NCBI GenBank assembly: GCA_949316495.1
Contig: OX439003.1
Span: 56,669,879 to 56,733,878 of the forward strand
Reading direction: 5' to 3'
DNA length: 64,000 nucleotides
From: Amphiduros pacificus
Lineage: Eukaryota > Annelida > Polychaeta > Phyllodocida > Hesionidae
How positions within the stretch are numbered: position 1 is the first letter of the stretch; each line of letters starts with the position of its first letter. A model generated the notes under the pieces. The model did not search any database and was not told the DNA's origin. It worked only from the letters and a program-made list of their open reading frames with translations. The position numbers and the translations under genes are program-made. Positions 38,654-50,600 of the stretch are shown one piece after another.

Positions 38654-41600
38654 GTGAGGACTGCATCCCTTACAGATCCATTACCTCCATTGTATACCCT
38701 GGTTATACCCTGCACTTTCAACTATTTTCATGTGATTATTCAATGTTGATTGACCTTTGAAGCCTCAGACACATTGGAAAACTGATATTAGAATAGCGTC
38801 TTTTGATGTTTGCAGGCCTGGATTGGTGGACTACATGTACTACATCAAAATGAAATATGAAATATAGCAACTAATATTTCACACATAACATAACAAGTTA
38901 CTACTCTGCATTACATTTGTAGTATTGCAAGTCTGTCTATCTTCTCACTTCCTCCTCCGTCATTACCCTATATTCGGTATCATTCCAAATTTGGAATTAC
39001 CCGGGTCAAAATACTGGTCTTGCCCACCAAAAAATAGTACAAAACGGAATATGAATGAATATTCATTTATTCTGTCACCAGTCTGTCCACAGCTTGATTT
39101 TTTATGAATAGTAATGACTTGCGTCCAATCTTGACACACTTTGTCATCAATGACAGCAGGGACTAATATGAGGAGGAAGTCCTGTCATGGACGGCTTAAT
39201 CTGTTAGTAGTTGCTGTCAAACATGCATCAGTGTATTGACACAGATCACCACAGATTGAATGCTTGAATAAATCGGCATCCTCGTGTCTAAATCGGCATC
39301 CTCCTGTCTAAATCAGCATCCTCCTGTCTAAATTGGCATCCTCCTGTCTAAATCGGCGTCCACCTGTCTAAATCGGCATCCTCCTGTCTAAATCCTCCTG
39401 TCTAAATCGGCATCCACCTGTCTAAATCGGCATCCTCTTGTCTAAATCGGCGTCCACCTGTCTAAATCGGCATCCTCCTGTCTAAATCCTCCTGTCTGAA
39501 TCGGCATCCACCTGTATAAATCGGCATCCTCTTGTCTAAATCGGCGTCCACCTGTCTAAATCCTCCTGTCTAAATCGGCATCCACCTGTATAAATCGGCA
39601 TCCTCCTGTCTAAATCCTCCTGTCTAAATCGTCATCCACCTGTCTAAATAGGCATCCCCCTGTCTAAATCGGCATCCACCTGTCTAAATTGGCACCCTCC
39701 GGTCTAAATCGGCATCCACCTGTCTAAATCGGCATTCTCCTGTCTAAATCAGCATCCTCCTGTCTAAATCGGCATCCACCTGTCTAAATCGGCATCCTCC
39801 TGTCTAAATCGGCATCCTCCTGTCTAAATCGGACCCTGTCTAAATCGGCATCCACCTGTCTAAATCAGCATCCTCCTGTCTAAATCGGCATCCTGTCTAA
39901 ATCGGCATCCACCTGTCTAAATCGGCATCCTCTTGTCTAAATCCTCCTGTCTAAATCGGCATCCACCTGTCTAAATCGGCATCCACCTGTCTAAATCGGC
40001 ATCCTCTTGTCTAAATCCTCCTGTCTAAATCGACATCCTCCTGTCTAAATCGGCGTCCACCTGTCTAAATCGGCATCCTCATGTCTAAATCGGCATCCTC
40101 CTGTCTAAATCGGCATCCTCCTGTCTAAATCGCATCCTCCTGTCTAAATAGGTCTTATTTCTTGATGAAGTTAATTTCATTGAATCATATTCAAAGAATT
40201 GATATGTATTAATTCCCTTTTATTGGATTGTGTGTGGTTTCAGTTTGAGTACCAGAAGCTGAGCGAGGAGTGCAAGGCGTACGCGGTGGAGCTGTTCTCA
40301 CTGTGTAGAACTCACGAGGAAGTGCTGTCTGCGCTCCACGCCGACACTGGCATCGCTGACCTCACCAGAATCAAACTAGCCATCAAATATGACCAGAAAA
40401 AGGTACTGGTCACTTTTTATCACTTTTTTAGATGTCAGATATCTCATATTCAAAGTGATATTCACAGTGAAATTTCGGAATCCATGAATATACAAAGCCG
40501 GCTTTATATATTTGAGCCAAAGTGATTTTGGAATAATTTTTCGATCATTACACTTCGACGTCAGAGATTTGCAAGAGTTATTCAGATTCTACAGATAAAT
40601 ATGTATTCTGTTTTATGCGATCTAAGGGCTCAAATTGACTTAGTCTAAATATAGTCCTGTGAATTGTGAATGGCATAGAAGTGAATGACCTTTTAACTCA
40701 CGAAACTCCAGGAGGAAGCTCACGTCATCCACCAACTTCTTGGATTTGAATAATTTGTAAACATTTGCCATTACACTTCTTACAAAGACACGGGTCTGTT
40801 CTGGTAAAGTGCATTTCATCCATAGCCTAACGACTTGCCTATTGTTTGGCTGTGTCATTGTGAGGGCGCTCCATTTGCTGCTTCTTGTGTCCTGTGCTGG
40901 GCTGCTTCCGGTCTGGTTCTAAATATATCATATACATTATATATATAATATATAGCATGATCAACGATTAGTCACAAGGTTCTCTTTTCATTTCCGGGAG
41001 ATTTTTCCATGTCTTGACCTTTATCCATTTATTGTCTTGACCTTTATCCATTTATTGTCTTGACCTTTATCCATGTAGTATTGCCCCTTCACGGTAATCA
41101 CACCTTCACCAGTACAGCCACTATTTCAGTGACCATCACTGATGGGTGTGTGATACTCGGTGTTGGGAGGTGGAGCGTTTGTTTGACAATCTTACAGAGA
41201 CAACACATGTATACATCATGGCAGTATAGAACAGTTTATATTCATTTCAGCTTTTAAACAATGGTATAAGAGGGGTTGTGCATCGAATTATCTCGCATGA
41301 TGAGTGCTCAGACTTCTCATATTATCGTGGTTTTAATATTTCAAGGCATTTACCCATCCTGGCTCAATTTGTTTTTAAAAGTTTGGCAGTGAAAATAAAA
41401 CTTTACATCTAACATAAAACACTTTGAAATCGTTTAACCGAAGGAAGTTTGAGTGACCAAAATTCAAATGTGCTTTTTGTGAATATAATAGAGATGTTAA
41501 GTTAGAAGTTGGTAAACTGTGTTGCTTTTGGTGGGTGATTATCAGTCCTCAGTAGATGCAACCACAATCAGTGAAGTCACCAGAAAAGACAGAGTAAACT

Positions 41601-44600
41601 CACACAAATACACAAATAGTGACAATAAATATTGATAAAGTAGATCACACGGTATGCGGGGGTACATTGTGAGGAAGAGTATGATAAATGCCTTATTCTC
41701 CACTTGATTGGTTACAATTTGGGCTGTGGCGAAGAATAATCTGTTGACAAGTCTGACAAGCCTATATTATTCTTTATATATATATATAGAAGTGATACTG
41801 TCCCCATCCCTTATGATCAAATACATGAATAGAGAGGAATATTGATATATGCCATCACCTCAGGTACCACATACATGAGAGAGATAAATGTCGATAAAAG
41901 CCGCCACACAGGTCCGACACAGGTGTATTCCCAGATGTCACTGTCAGGCCGTGTGTCACAGGAAAGGAAGAACTAGATTAATGCATTCATTTATTGTTGA
42001 GTCTGGACCTGTTATTCTCACCAGAATTCGTAATACTTATTACCGCTCTCCCGGGTTTGATCGCCTGTTGCTCTTTCTGGGAGACAGATTATCCTTTGTT
42101 TATCGTGTGAATTAGATCTTAAAGTTGAGGTACAGGTGAGGCGCCCACCTGTGAATGATGATTTTTCTTTTATAAAACAAAGCAGAGCATGCTGGGTGTC
42201 TTGTTGATCTGAAGTCAACTGTAAATATAAATACACCTGCTCACCTGTTGTTTTCCTTTCATCTCATCTCTTTTTTTACAGCTGCATTTAACTTTGGTCA
42301 GGAAAGATAAGTTATTTCATGATTCTATAAGGACAGTCGATAGGGGGAGAGGAATCGGAACCCAAATTGTCTTTGATATGGGCCCTGAAACTTTTATTTC
42401 ATCAAAGGTATCGGAGAGCAACTTTGAAAATATCCCATTCCTTGTCCCATTCCTTGTCCCATTCCTTGTCCCATTCCTTGTCCCATTCCTTGTCCCATTC
42501 CTTGTCCCATTCCTTGTCCCATTCCTTGTCCCATTCCTTGTCCCATTCCTTGTCCCATTCCTTGTCCCATTCCTTGTCCCATTCCTTGTCCCATTCCTTG
42601 TCCCATTCAATGGTAATAAACCTCAAAAGATTCCAAAACCTGGTACCAATCTCAAGAGAATATATTTGTCTCATACTACTTATTGTGTATATAATACATC
42701 ATCACCAAGTACAATGTTATAACCTAACTACCTAACCCTTTGCAGGTACTACAACATGTTTAAAGGTCCATTATTGGAATATCAACAAAAATCCCCTCTA
42801 AATATTCAAATATACCATGATTTTTTACATAATATAAATTTTATTATGATCATAATTTAACCATTTAATAGGCGTTAAAAGCAAACATTATTCTCAAAGA
42901 TTATCTTCGAGTTAGTGTTAGATAATTCAGGCAGCAAGTCATGAATTCAATCGTTTCTCCCACATGAAAGGGGGCGTTTCATTTGATGGGTTCTTTAAGC
43001 TGTCGACACCATCACGGAGCTCGTAAATGATTAGAGAATGTCTAATTTTACGGTTATCAATGGTGCTAAAAGATAATCAAATATACCAAAAGTAGAGAAA
43101 ACTCTCACCCTTCTGAATCTGTAATCATTTCAAACGTTTTCTTTTATATCTTAATAATCCTCAGAATTAACTTGCTTAATAAACGTCACACTTAGATTTC
43201 GTATCGGAATATGAATAAAACTATATATGAAACCACATACAACTTGTTGATAAATATTAGATACCTGCAAATAAAAGGACATTGCAAACAAATTAAAATG
43301 TAGGTAACTGAACATATCTATGAAATAGAAAAAAACTTAATACAGATCCGGAAAGGTGAGAAATTGGAGTTTATAAAATGTTGAAATAGAAGGCAATGGC
43401 AAACTGTATTAAAAGGAAATTATTATACCAAGGCAACAGAGACGATGATTTCAGATTTTATTATTGGATTTTTTAACTTCGAGTAAGTTGGCCCTTAGCC
43501 AACCTTGAGTTTGTAATTTAATATGTTTTATAACAATACATATATTTTAAGAGATTAAGAAGACAATATTCTGTTTCTTTAATTTCACCACATGTAGCAC
43601 ATATTTAAAGGAGTCTAAATCTTTGAAAACGAATGTAATTAATTATATTTCCGTTACGTTTAGAATAATATGTCTTATTTTGATGAACCAAAATGTTAAG
43701 ATATATGGCTCGTTCATAGCCGCAGCATTGTTCATCTACGTTTATGAAGTGCACAGTGTTAATGATACACTTCCTAAATGTCTTAATCACCCTCCAACCC
43801 CTTGACTATTCCTCAACCCACATGATATGAGATGAAAGCTTTCATCAATTCAGATTTTCAAGCAATTTTCCCTACATAGTGTGAATGCTTATACACTAAA
43901 AATTGTGATCAAATCATATTACCCCTACATAAATCTATGTTCCATTTAAAGTCTTCTGCTAATATTTACATCATCTAATGAACATCTTTTTAACATATAT
44001 TGCTCAGCTGACCAGTGATCTAGTGTAAACCCCTACTTGGTAAAGCCTTTTTAACAATGGGACGACTTCTTATTGGGCACTGGAGTGATGTGGCATATAG
44101 ATGCCTTTTTGTCCATTGGTGTTGGTCTATTGGTACCGATAACTACGACACACCTAAAGCTATATTTTGACACCAGTTGATGATCGGTTCTGGACATCTG
44201 ACCCGATACACTTAGCACTCATATAGCCCTAATACCCTAGATACTAACAACATGTCCATATATGGACAGTAAACCACCTCGCAGGTGCCCGTATGCCGTG
44301 TCCGGAATTCCGGTCATACGTCACTGGAAATATGGGTTGTTGTTTAGGATTTCCCTGTTCTATATTTATGTCAATCAATCAGAGCAATCCCCTCCAAAAT
44401 AGTGACAATATTCGCCCGCTGCACAATGAGAGGTCCTTGATAGTCCTAATATAGATTTGGAATAGATTTGGACTAGCATCGTCTACCTAATACCCACAGT
44501 CGTGACCAAACGTCCACTCATTATCTATACATGTGCATATGAACTGGATTAACACTGAGAGATAAAAGAATATATCTATATTTAATTGTTTTGTAGTTCA

Positions 44601-47600
44601 TAGCCCACTCAAGCTGTCAGGAGCATCTGATGAATATGTGGTATGGCAACATGCAATGGGTGCGACATATGTCTATGGCAAAACGTCTGGTGGCAGTGCC
44701 AGTAACTCTGGCTGTCATGCCTCTACTGGTCATCGTCTACCTCATAGCACCCAGGTCTAAGGTAAGATACCTCATAGCACCCAGGTCTAAGGTAAGACAC
44801 CTCATAGAAACCAGGTCTAAGGTACGATACCTCATAGCAACCCGGTCTAAGGTAGGGCACCTTATAGCAACCAGGTCTAAGGTAAGATACCTCATAGCAC
44901 CCAGGTCTAAGGTAGGATACCTCATAGAAACCAGGTCTAAGGTACGATACCTCATAGCACCCAGGTCTAAGGTAAGGCACCTTATAGCACCCAGGTCTAA
45001 GGTAAGATACCTCATAGCACCCAGGTCTAAGGTAAGATACCTCATAGCACCCAGGTCTAAGGTAAGACGCCTCATATCACCCAGGTCTAAGGTAAGATAC
45101 CTCATAGCACCCAGGTCTAAGGTAAGGCACCTTATAGCAACCAGGTCTAAGGTAAGATACCTCATAGCACCTGGGTCTAAGGTACGATACTTCATAGCAC
45201 CCAGGTCTAAGGTAAGACACCTCATAACAACCAGGTCTAAGGTAAGATACTTCATAGCAACCAGGTCTAAGGTAAGACACCTCTTAGCACCCAGGTCTAA
45301 GGTAAGATACCTCATAGCACCCGGGTCTAAGGTAAGACACCTCATAGTACCCGGGTCTAAGGTACGATACCTCATAGCACCCAGGTCTAAGGTAAGACAC
45401 CTCATAGCACCCAGGTCTAAGGTAAGACGCCTCATATCACCCAGGTCTAAGGTAAGATACCTCATAGCAACCAGGTCTAAGGTAAGGCACCTTATAGCAA
45501 CCAGGTCTAAGGTAAGATACCTCATAGCACCTGGGTCTAAGGTAAGACGCCTCATATCACCCAGGTCTAAGGTACGATACTTCATAGCAACCAGGTCTAA
45601 GGTAAGATACCTTATAGCACCTGGGTCTAAGGTAAGACACCTCATAGCACCCAGGTCTAAGGTAAGACGCCTCATATCACCCAGGTCTAAGGTAAGACGC
45701 CTCATATCACCCAGGTCTAAGGTAAGACACCTCATAGCAACCAGGTCTAAGGTAAGATACCTCATAGCAACCAGGTCTAAGGTAAGATACCTCATAGCAC
45801 CCAGGTCTAAGGTAAGACACCTCATATCACCCAGGTCTAAGGTACGATACCTCATAGCAACCAGGTCTAAGGTAAGGCACCTTATAGCAACCAGGTCAAA
45901 GGTAAGATACCTCATAGCACCTGGGTCTAAGGTAAGACGCCTCATATCACCCAGGTCTAAGGTACGATACTTCATAGCAACCAGGTCTAAGGTAAGATAC
46001 CTCATAGCACCTGGGTCTAAGGTAAGACACCTCATAGCACCCAGGTCTAAGGTAAGACACCTCATAGCACCTGGGTCTAAGGTAAGACGCCCCATAGCAC
46101 CCAGGTCTAAGGTAAGACACCCCATATCACCCAGGTCTAAGGTAAGACACCCCATATCACCCAGGTCTAAGGTAAGACGCCTCATAGCACCTGGGTCTAA
46201 GGTAAGACGCCCCATAGCACCCAGGTCTAAGGTAAGACACCTCATAGCACCCAGGTCTAAGGTAAGACCCCTCATAGCACCTGGATCTAAGGTAAGACGC
46301 CTCATATCACCCAGGTCTAAGGTAAGACACCTCATATCACCCAGGTCTAAGGTAAGATACCTCATAGCACCCAGGTCTAAGGTAAGATACCTCATAGCAA
46401 CCAGGTCTAAGGTAAGATACCTCATAGCACCCAGGTCTAAGGTAAGATACCTCATAGCACCCAGGTCTAAGGTAAGATACCTCATAGCAACCAGGTCTAA
46501 GGTAAGATACCTCATAGCACCCAGGTCTAAGGTAAGATACCTCATAGCACCCAGGTCTAAGGTAAGATACCTCATAGCAACCAGGTCTAAGGTAAGATAC
46601 CTCATAGCACCCAGGTCTTACGGAACGCATATCACAGCACCCAGATCTCAGGTAATACATCTCAATACCTGGATAATATAAAAATAGCACCCAGGTATGA
46701 TGTGAGATATCCTACAACAAATCCAGTCTTTATTAAAAACGCCAATAATTTTAAAATGTTAAACCTGATACAAGTCATATTTCTTGGAAGATTTGCAATA
46801 GTAATGAATGTACTTTTTGAACAAATATATCTGAATTACACAGTTGCGCCAAATGTAACATCACTACTTTCATTTATATGTACAGGTACTAGAGAACACA
46901 CAATTGCTATCCTCATGAAAATTAACATTTAATAAAAAATAAGTAAAGGAAGCAATAGATAGGAAATCTATTAAGCAAAAAGACGACAAGCTACATATTT
47001 TATTCATGCAGCCTATCATATCCAGTATACGTATGTGCATGCACAATGTATATCTCTTGACAAATGATAACATATGATTAGTGCAGCCTTGAAGAGCGCC
47101 TTGAATAATGCATCCAGCATGAAGAGTTGATTCTCGTGTTTCAGATTGGACAGACCGTTCGGGTTCCCATAGTAAAGTTCATGAACTATATGTTTGCCTA
47201 CATGGTGTTCCTACTGCTTCTCTTCATCGACACTAACCGCTCCCCAGAGTCACATGACTCTGCCAACCGCACCCTGGTGGGCGGCAACGGAACCATCAAC
47301 CTGCTTATACTTCTCTACGTCATGGGTGAGTGCGAGTGTAATAGCTGACATTCATAGTCACTTTATTCTACAACCATGATGTCTTTTTCATATTTCAGAT
47401 GTATCAATTTTGTTGTCTAAAACAGTTGTATGTGTTGTACATGTAATGATCCTATCCTTGGTTTTGGTTTGGTTTATTTGGGTTTTTACATCACTTTCAA
47501 CATTATTCCAGTCATTTCGTGATGAGACCTACTTGTAGCAGATATAGTGCTGCCTCACTGAATTGTCATGTCGCAGGTCCTTGACATGACAACACACCCA

Positions 47601-50600
47601 GTCACAGTTTTACAAGGACAATGGGTTAACCCTTTAGGCATTGGCCTCAGCTCATATGGGAAATTGTATCATGAGTTCAATCTTGGCATGGCCGGGGATC
47701 GAACCCACAACCTTTGGATCACCACAGAGGAACTGGTGCTAATAAGCTGGTGCTCTAACCAACTGCGCCACGGGCCGTGGCTTCCTATCCATGGGTCTTT
47801 GTCGATGATTATAATAGTGTAATCCCCACATCTAATTAATACAAACTCAGTTTCATGATAAACCGAAAACGGCATACAAATAACATTTCATCAGCTCGGA
47901 CCAAATGATAAGACAGTATGTGAGTTTCTAATAAAACTGTGACCTTTATGGCCCTGTAGGTTTGGTCTATTGTAGGTATGTTTTGGGGAGAGGTGAAGCA
48001 GCTGTGACCTTTATGGCCCTGTATGTTTGGTCTTTTGTAGATATGTTTTGGGGAGAGGTGAAGCAGCTGTGACCTTTATGACCTTGTAGGTTTGGTCTTT
48101 TGTAGGTATGTTTTGGGGAGAGGTGAAGCAGCTGTGACCTTTATGACCTTGTAGGTTTGGTCTTTTGAAGATATGTTTTGGGGAGAAGTGAAGCAGCTGT
48201 GACCTTTATGACCTTGTAGGTTTGGTCTTTTGAAGATATGTTTTGGGGAGAAGTGAAGCAGCTGTGACCTTTATGACCTTGTAGGTTTGGTCTATTGTAG
48301 GTATGTTTTGGGGAGAGGTGAAGCAGCTGTGATCTTTATGAACCTGTAGGTATGGTCTATTGTAGGTATGTTTTGGGGAGAGGTGAAGCAGCTGTGAAAT
48401 TTATGACCATGTAGGTTTGGTCTATTGTAGGTATGTTTTGGGGAGAGGTGAATCAGCTGTGACCTTTATGACCCTGTAGGTTTGGTCTATTGTAGGTATG
48501 TTTTGGGGAGAGGTGAAGAAGTAGTGACCTTTATGACCCTGTATATTTGGTCTATTGTAGGTATGTTTTGGGGAGAGGTGAATCAGCTGTGACCTTTATG
48601 ACCCTGTAGGTTTGATCTATTGTAGGTATGTTTTGGGGAGAGGTGAAGCAGCTGTGACCTTTATGACCTTGTAGGTTTGGTCTATTGTAGGTATGTTTTG
48701 GGGAGAGGTGAAGCAGCTGTGACCTTTATGACCCTGTATGTTTGGTCTTTTGAAGATATGTTTTGGGACCTTTATGACCCTGTAGGTTTGGTCTATTGTA
48801 GGTATGTTTTAGGGAGAGGTGAATCAGCTGTGACCTTTATGACCCTGCATGTTTGGTCTTTTGTAGGTATGTTTTGGGACCTTTATGACCCTGTAAGTTT
48901 GGTCTATTGTAGGTATGTTTTGGGGAGAGGTGAAGCAGCTGTGACCTTTATGACCCTGTATGTTTGGTCTTTTGTAGATATGTTTTGGGGAGAGGTGAAG
49001 CAGCTGTGACCTTTATGACCTTGTAGGTTTGGTCTGTTGTAGGTATGTTTTGGGGAGAGGTGAAGCAGTTGTGACCTTTATGACCCTGTATGTTTGGTCT
49101 TTTGTAGATATGTTTTTGGGAGAGGTGAAGCAGCTGTGACCTTTATGACCCTGTATGTTTGGTCTTTTGTAGATATGTTTTGGGGAGAGGTGAAGCAGCT
49201 GTGACCTTTATGACCTTGTAGGTTTGGTCTGTTGTAGGTATGTTTTGGGGAGAGGTGAAGCAGCTGTGACCTTTATGACCCTGTATGTTTGGTCTTTTGA
49301 AGATATGTTTTCGGGAGAAGTGAAGCAGCTGTGACCTTTATGACCTTGTAGGTTTGGTCTTTTGAAGATATGTTTTGGGGAGAAGTGAAGCAGCTGTGAC
49401 CTTTATGACCTTGTAGGTTTGGTCTTTTGAAGATATGTTTTGGGGAGAAGTGAAGCAGCTGTGACCTTTATGACCTTGTAGGTTTGGTCTATTGTAGGTA
49501 TGTTTTGGGGAGAGGTGAAGCAGCTGTGACATTTATGACCTTGTAGGTTTGGTCTTTTGTAGGTATGTTTTGGGGAGAGGTGAAGCAGCTGTGACATTTA
49601 TGACCTTGTAGGTTTGGTCTTTTGTAGGTATGTTTTGGGGAGAGGTGAAGCAGCTGTGACCTTTATGACCTTGTTTGTTTGGTCTTTTGTAGGTATGTTT
49701 TGGGGAGAGGTGAAGCAGCTGTGACATTTATGACCTTGTAGGTTTGGTCTTTTGTAGGTATGTTTTGGGGAGAGGTGAAGCAGCTGTGACATTTATGACC
49801 TTGTAGGTTTGGTCTTTTGTAGGTATGTTTTGGGGAGAGGTGAAGCAGCTTAGACCTTTATGACCTTGTAGGTTTGGTCTTTTGTAGGTATGTTTTGGGG
49901 AGAGGTGAAGCAGCTGTGACCTTTATGACCTTGTAGGTTTGGTCTATTGTAGGTATGTTTTGGGGAGAGGTGAAGCAGCTGTGACCTTTATGACCTTGTA
50001 GGTTTGGTCTTTTGTAGGTATGTTTTGGGGAGAGGTGAAGCAGCTGTGACCTTTATGACCTTGTAGGTTTGGTCTATTGTAGGTATGTTTTGGGGAGAGG
50101 TGAAGCAGCTGTGGGAGGAAGGAGCCTTTGATTACTTCCATGACATCTGGAACTGGATGGACATCACCATGATATCCCTCTATGCTGCCTCGTATTCCAT
50201 CCAGTTTGTGGTCAACTATAAGATCCCTGAGAAAGTCTTATGTAAGTATAGATAGAGCCTGTCTATAACAAGAAAATCTGACCTCACCCTCGCATATACT
50301 ATCCCTTAGAAAATCTCCCTGTTTTCTTTCTGTGAAAGAAAATACGAACCTTGACAACAAGTACAACTACAATATATCTTTCTACACCAATTATTCATGA
50401 AGGTATGGTCTTTTGTCGGTAGAATATTCTGATTTTTTTTTCATTATTCCATACATTGTCAGATGATTTGAAAAAAACCTCACACGAGACGAATGCATTG
50501 TTAAATCATCTTTCTTCTCCAATTATTGAGGAAAATGTGGGCTTTTGTATATGTAATATTCGACTGAAAGAGGTGAACATCTCGTAGCCTCACACAACTT

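Larger units (their letters stand above)
40403..44596. other. TRPC intron 2
   Basis: About 4.2 kb. It contains a 23-bp repeat (three copies, 41011-41076), a 12-bp array (42434-42608) and, near 43920-44160, loose similarity to 60985-61260. Frames at 41888-42115 and 42294-42722 are not supported as exons, since neighbouring exons already join in phase without them. Confidence 0.8.

Noticed and set aside
42294-42735. Long frames on both strands through the 12-bp array in TRPC intron 2
   Set aside because: Products of the 12-bp period. TRPC exons 2 and 3 join in phase without any exon here.
44737-46605. 622-codon minus-strand open frame
   Set aside because: It is the complement of the 30-bp array. 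The period is a multiple of three and the unit has no stop on that strand, so openness is automatic. No start context or family.
47690-47782. tRNA-like sequence with A and B boxes (also at 60680-60758)
   Set aside because: It is the head of a SINE with core, tail and target duplication; it lacks a proper tRNA cloverleaf and is not called as a tRNA gene.
48677-50141. Frames of about 64 to 110 codons through the 65-bp array
   Set aside because: Repeat by-products in frames other than that of exon 5; they have no independent support.
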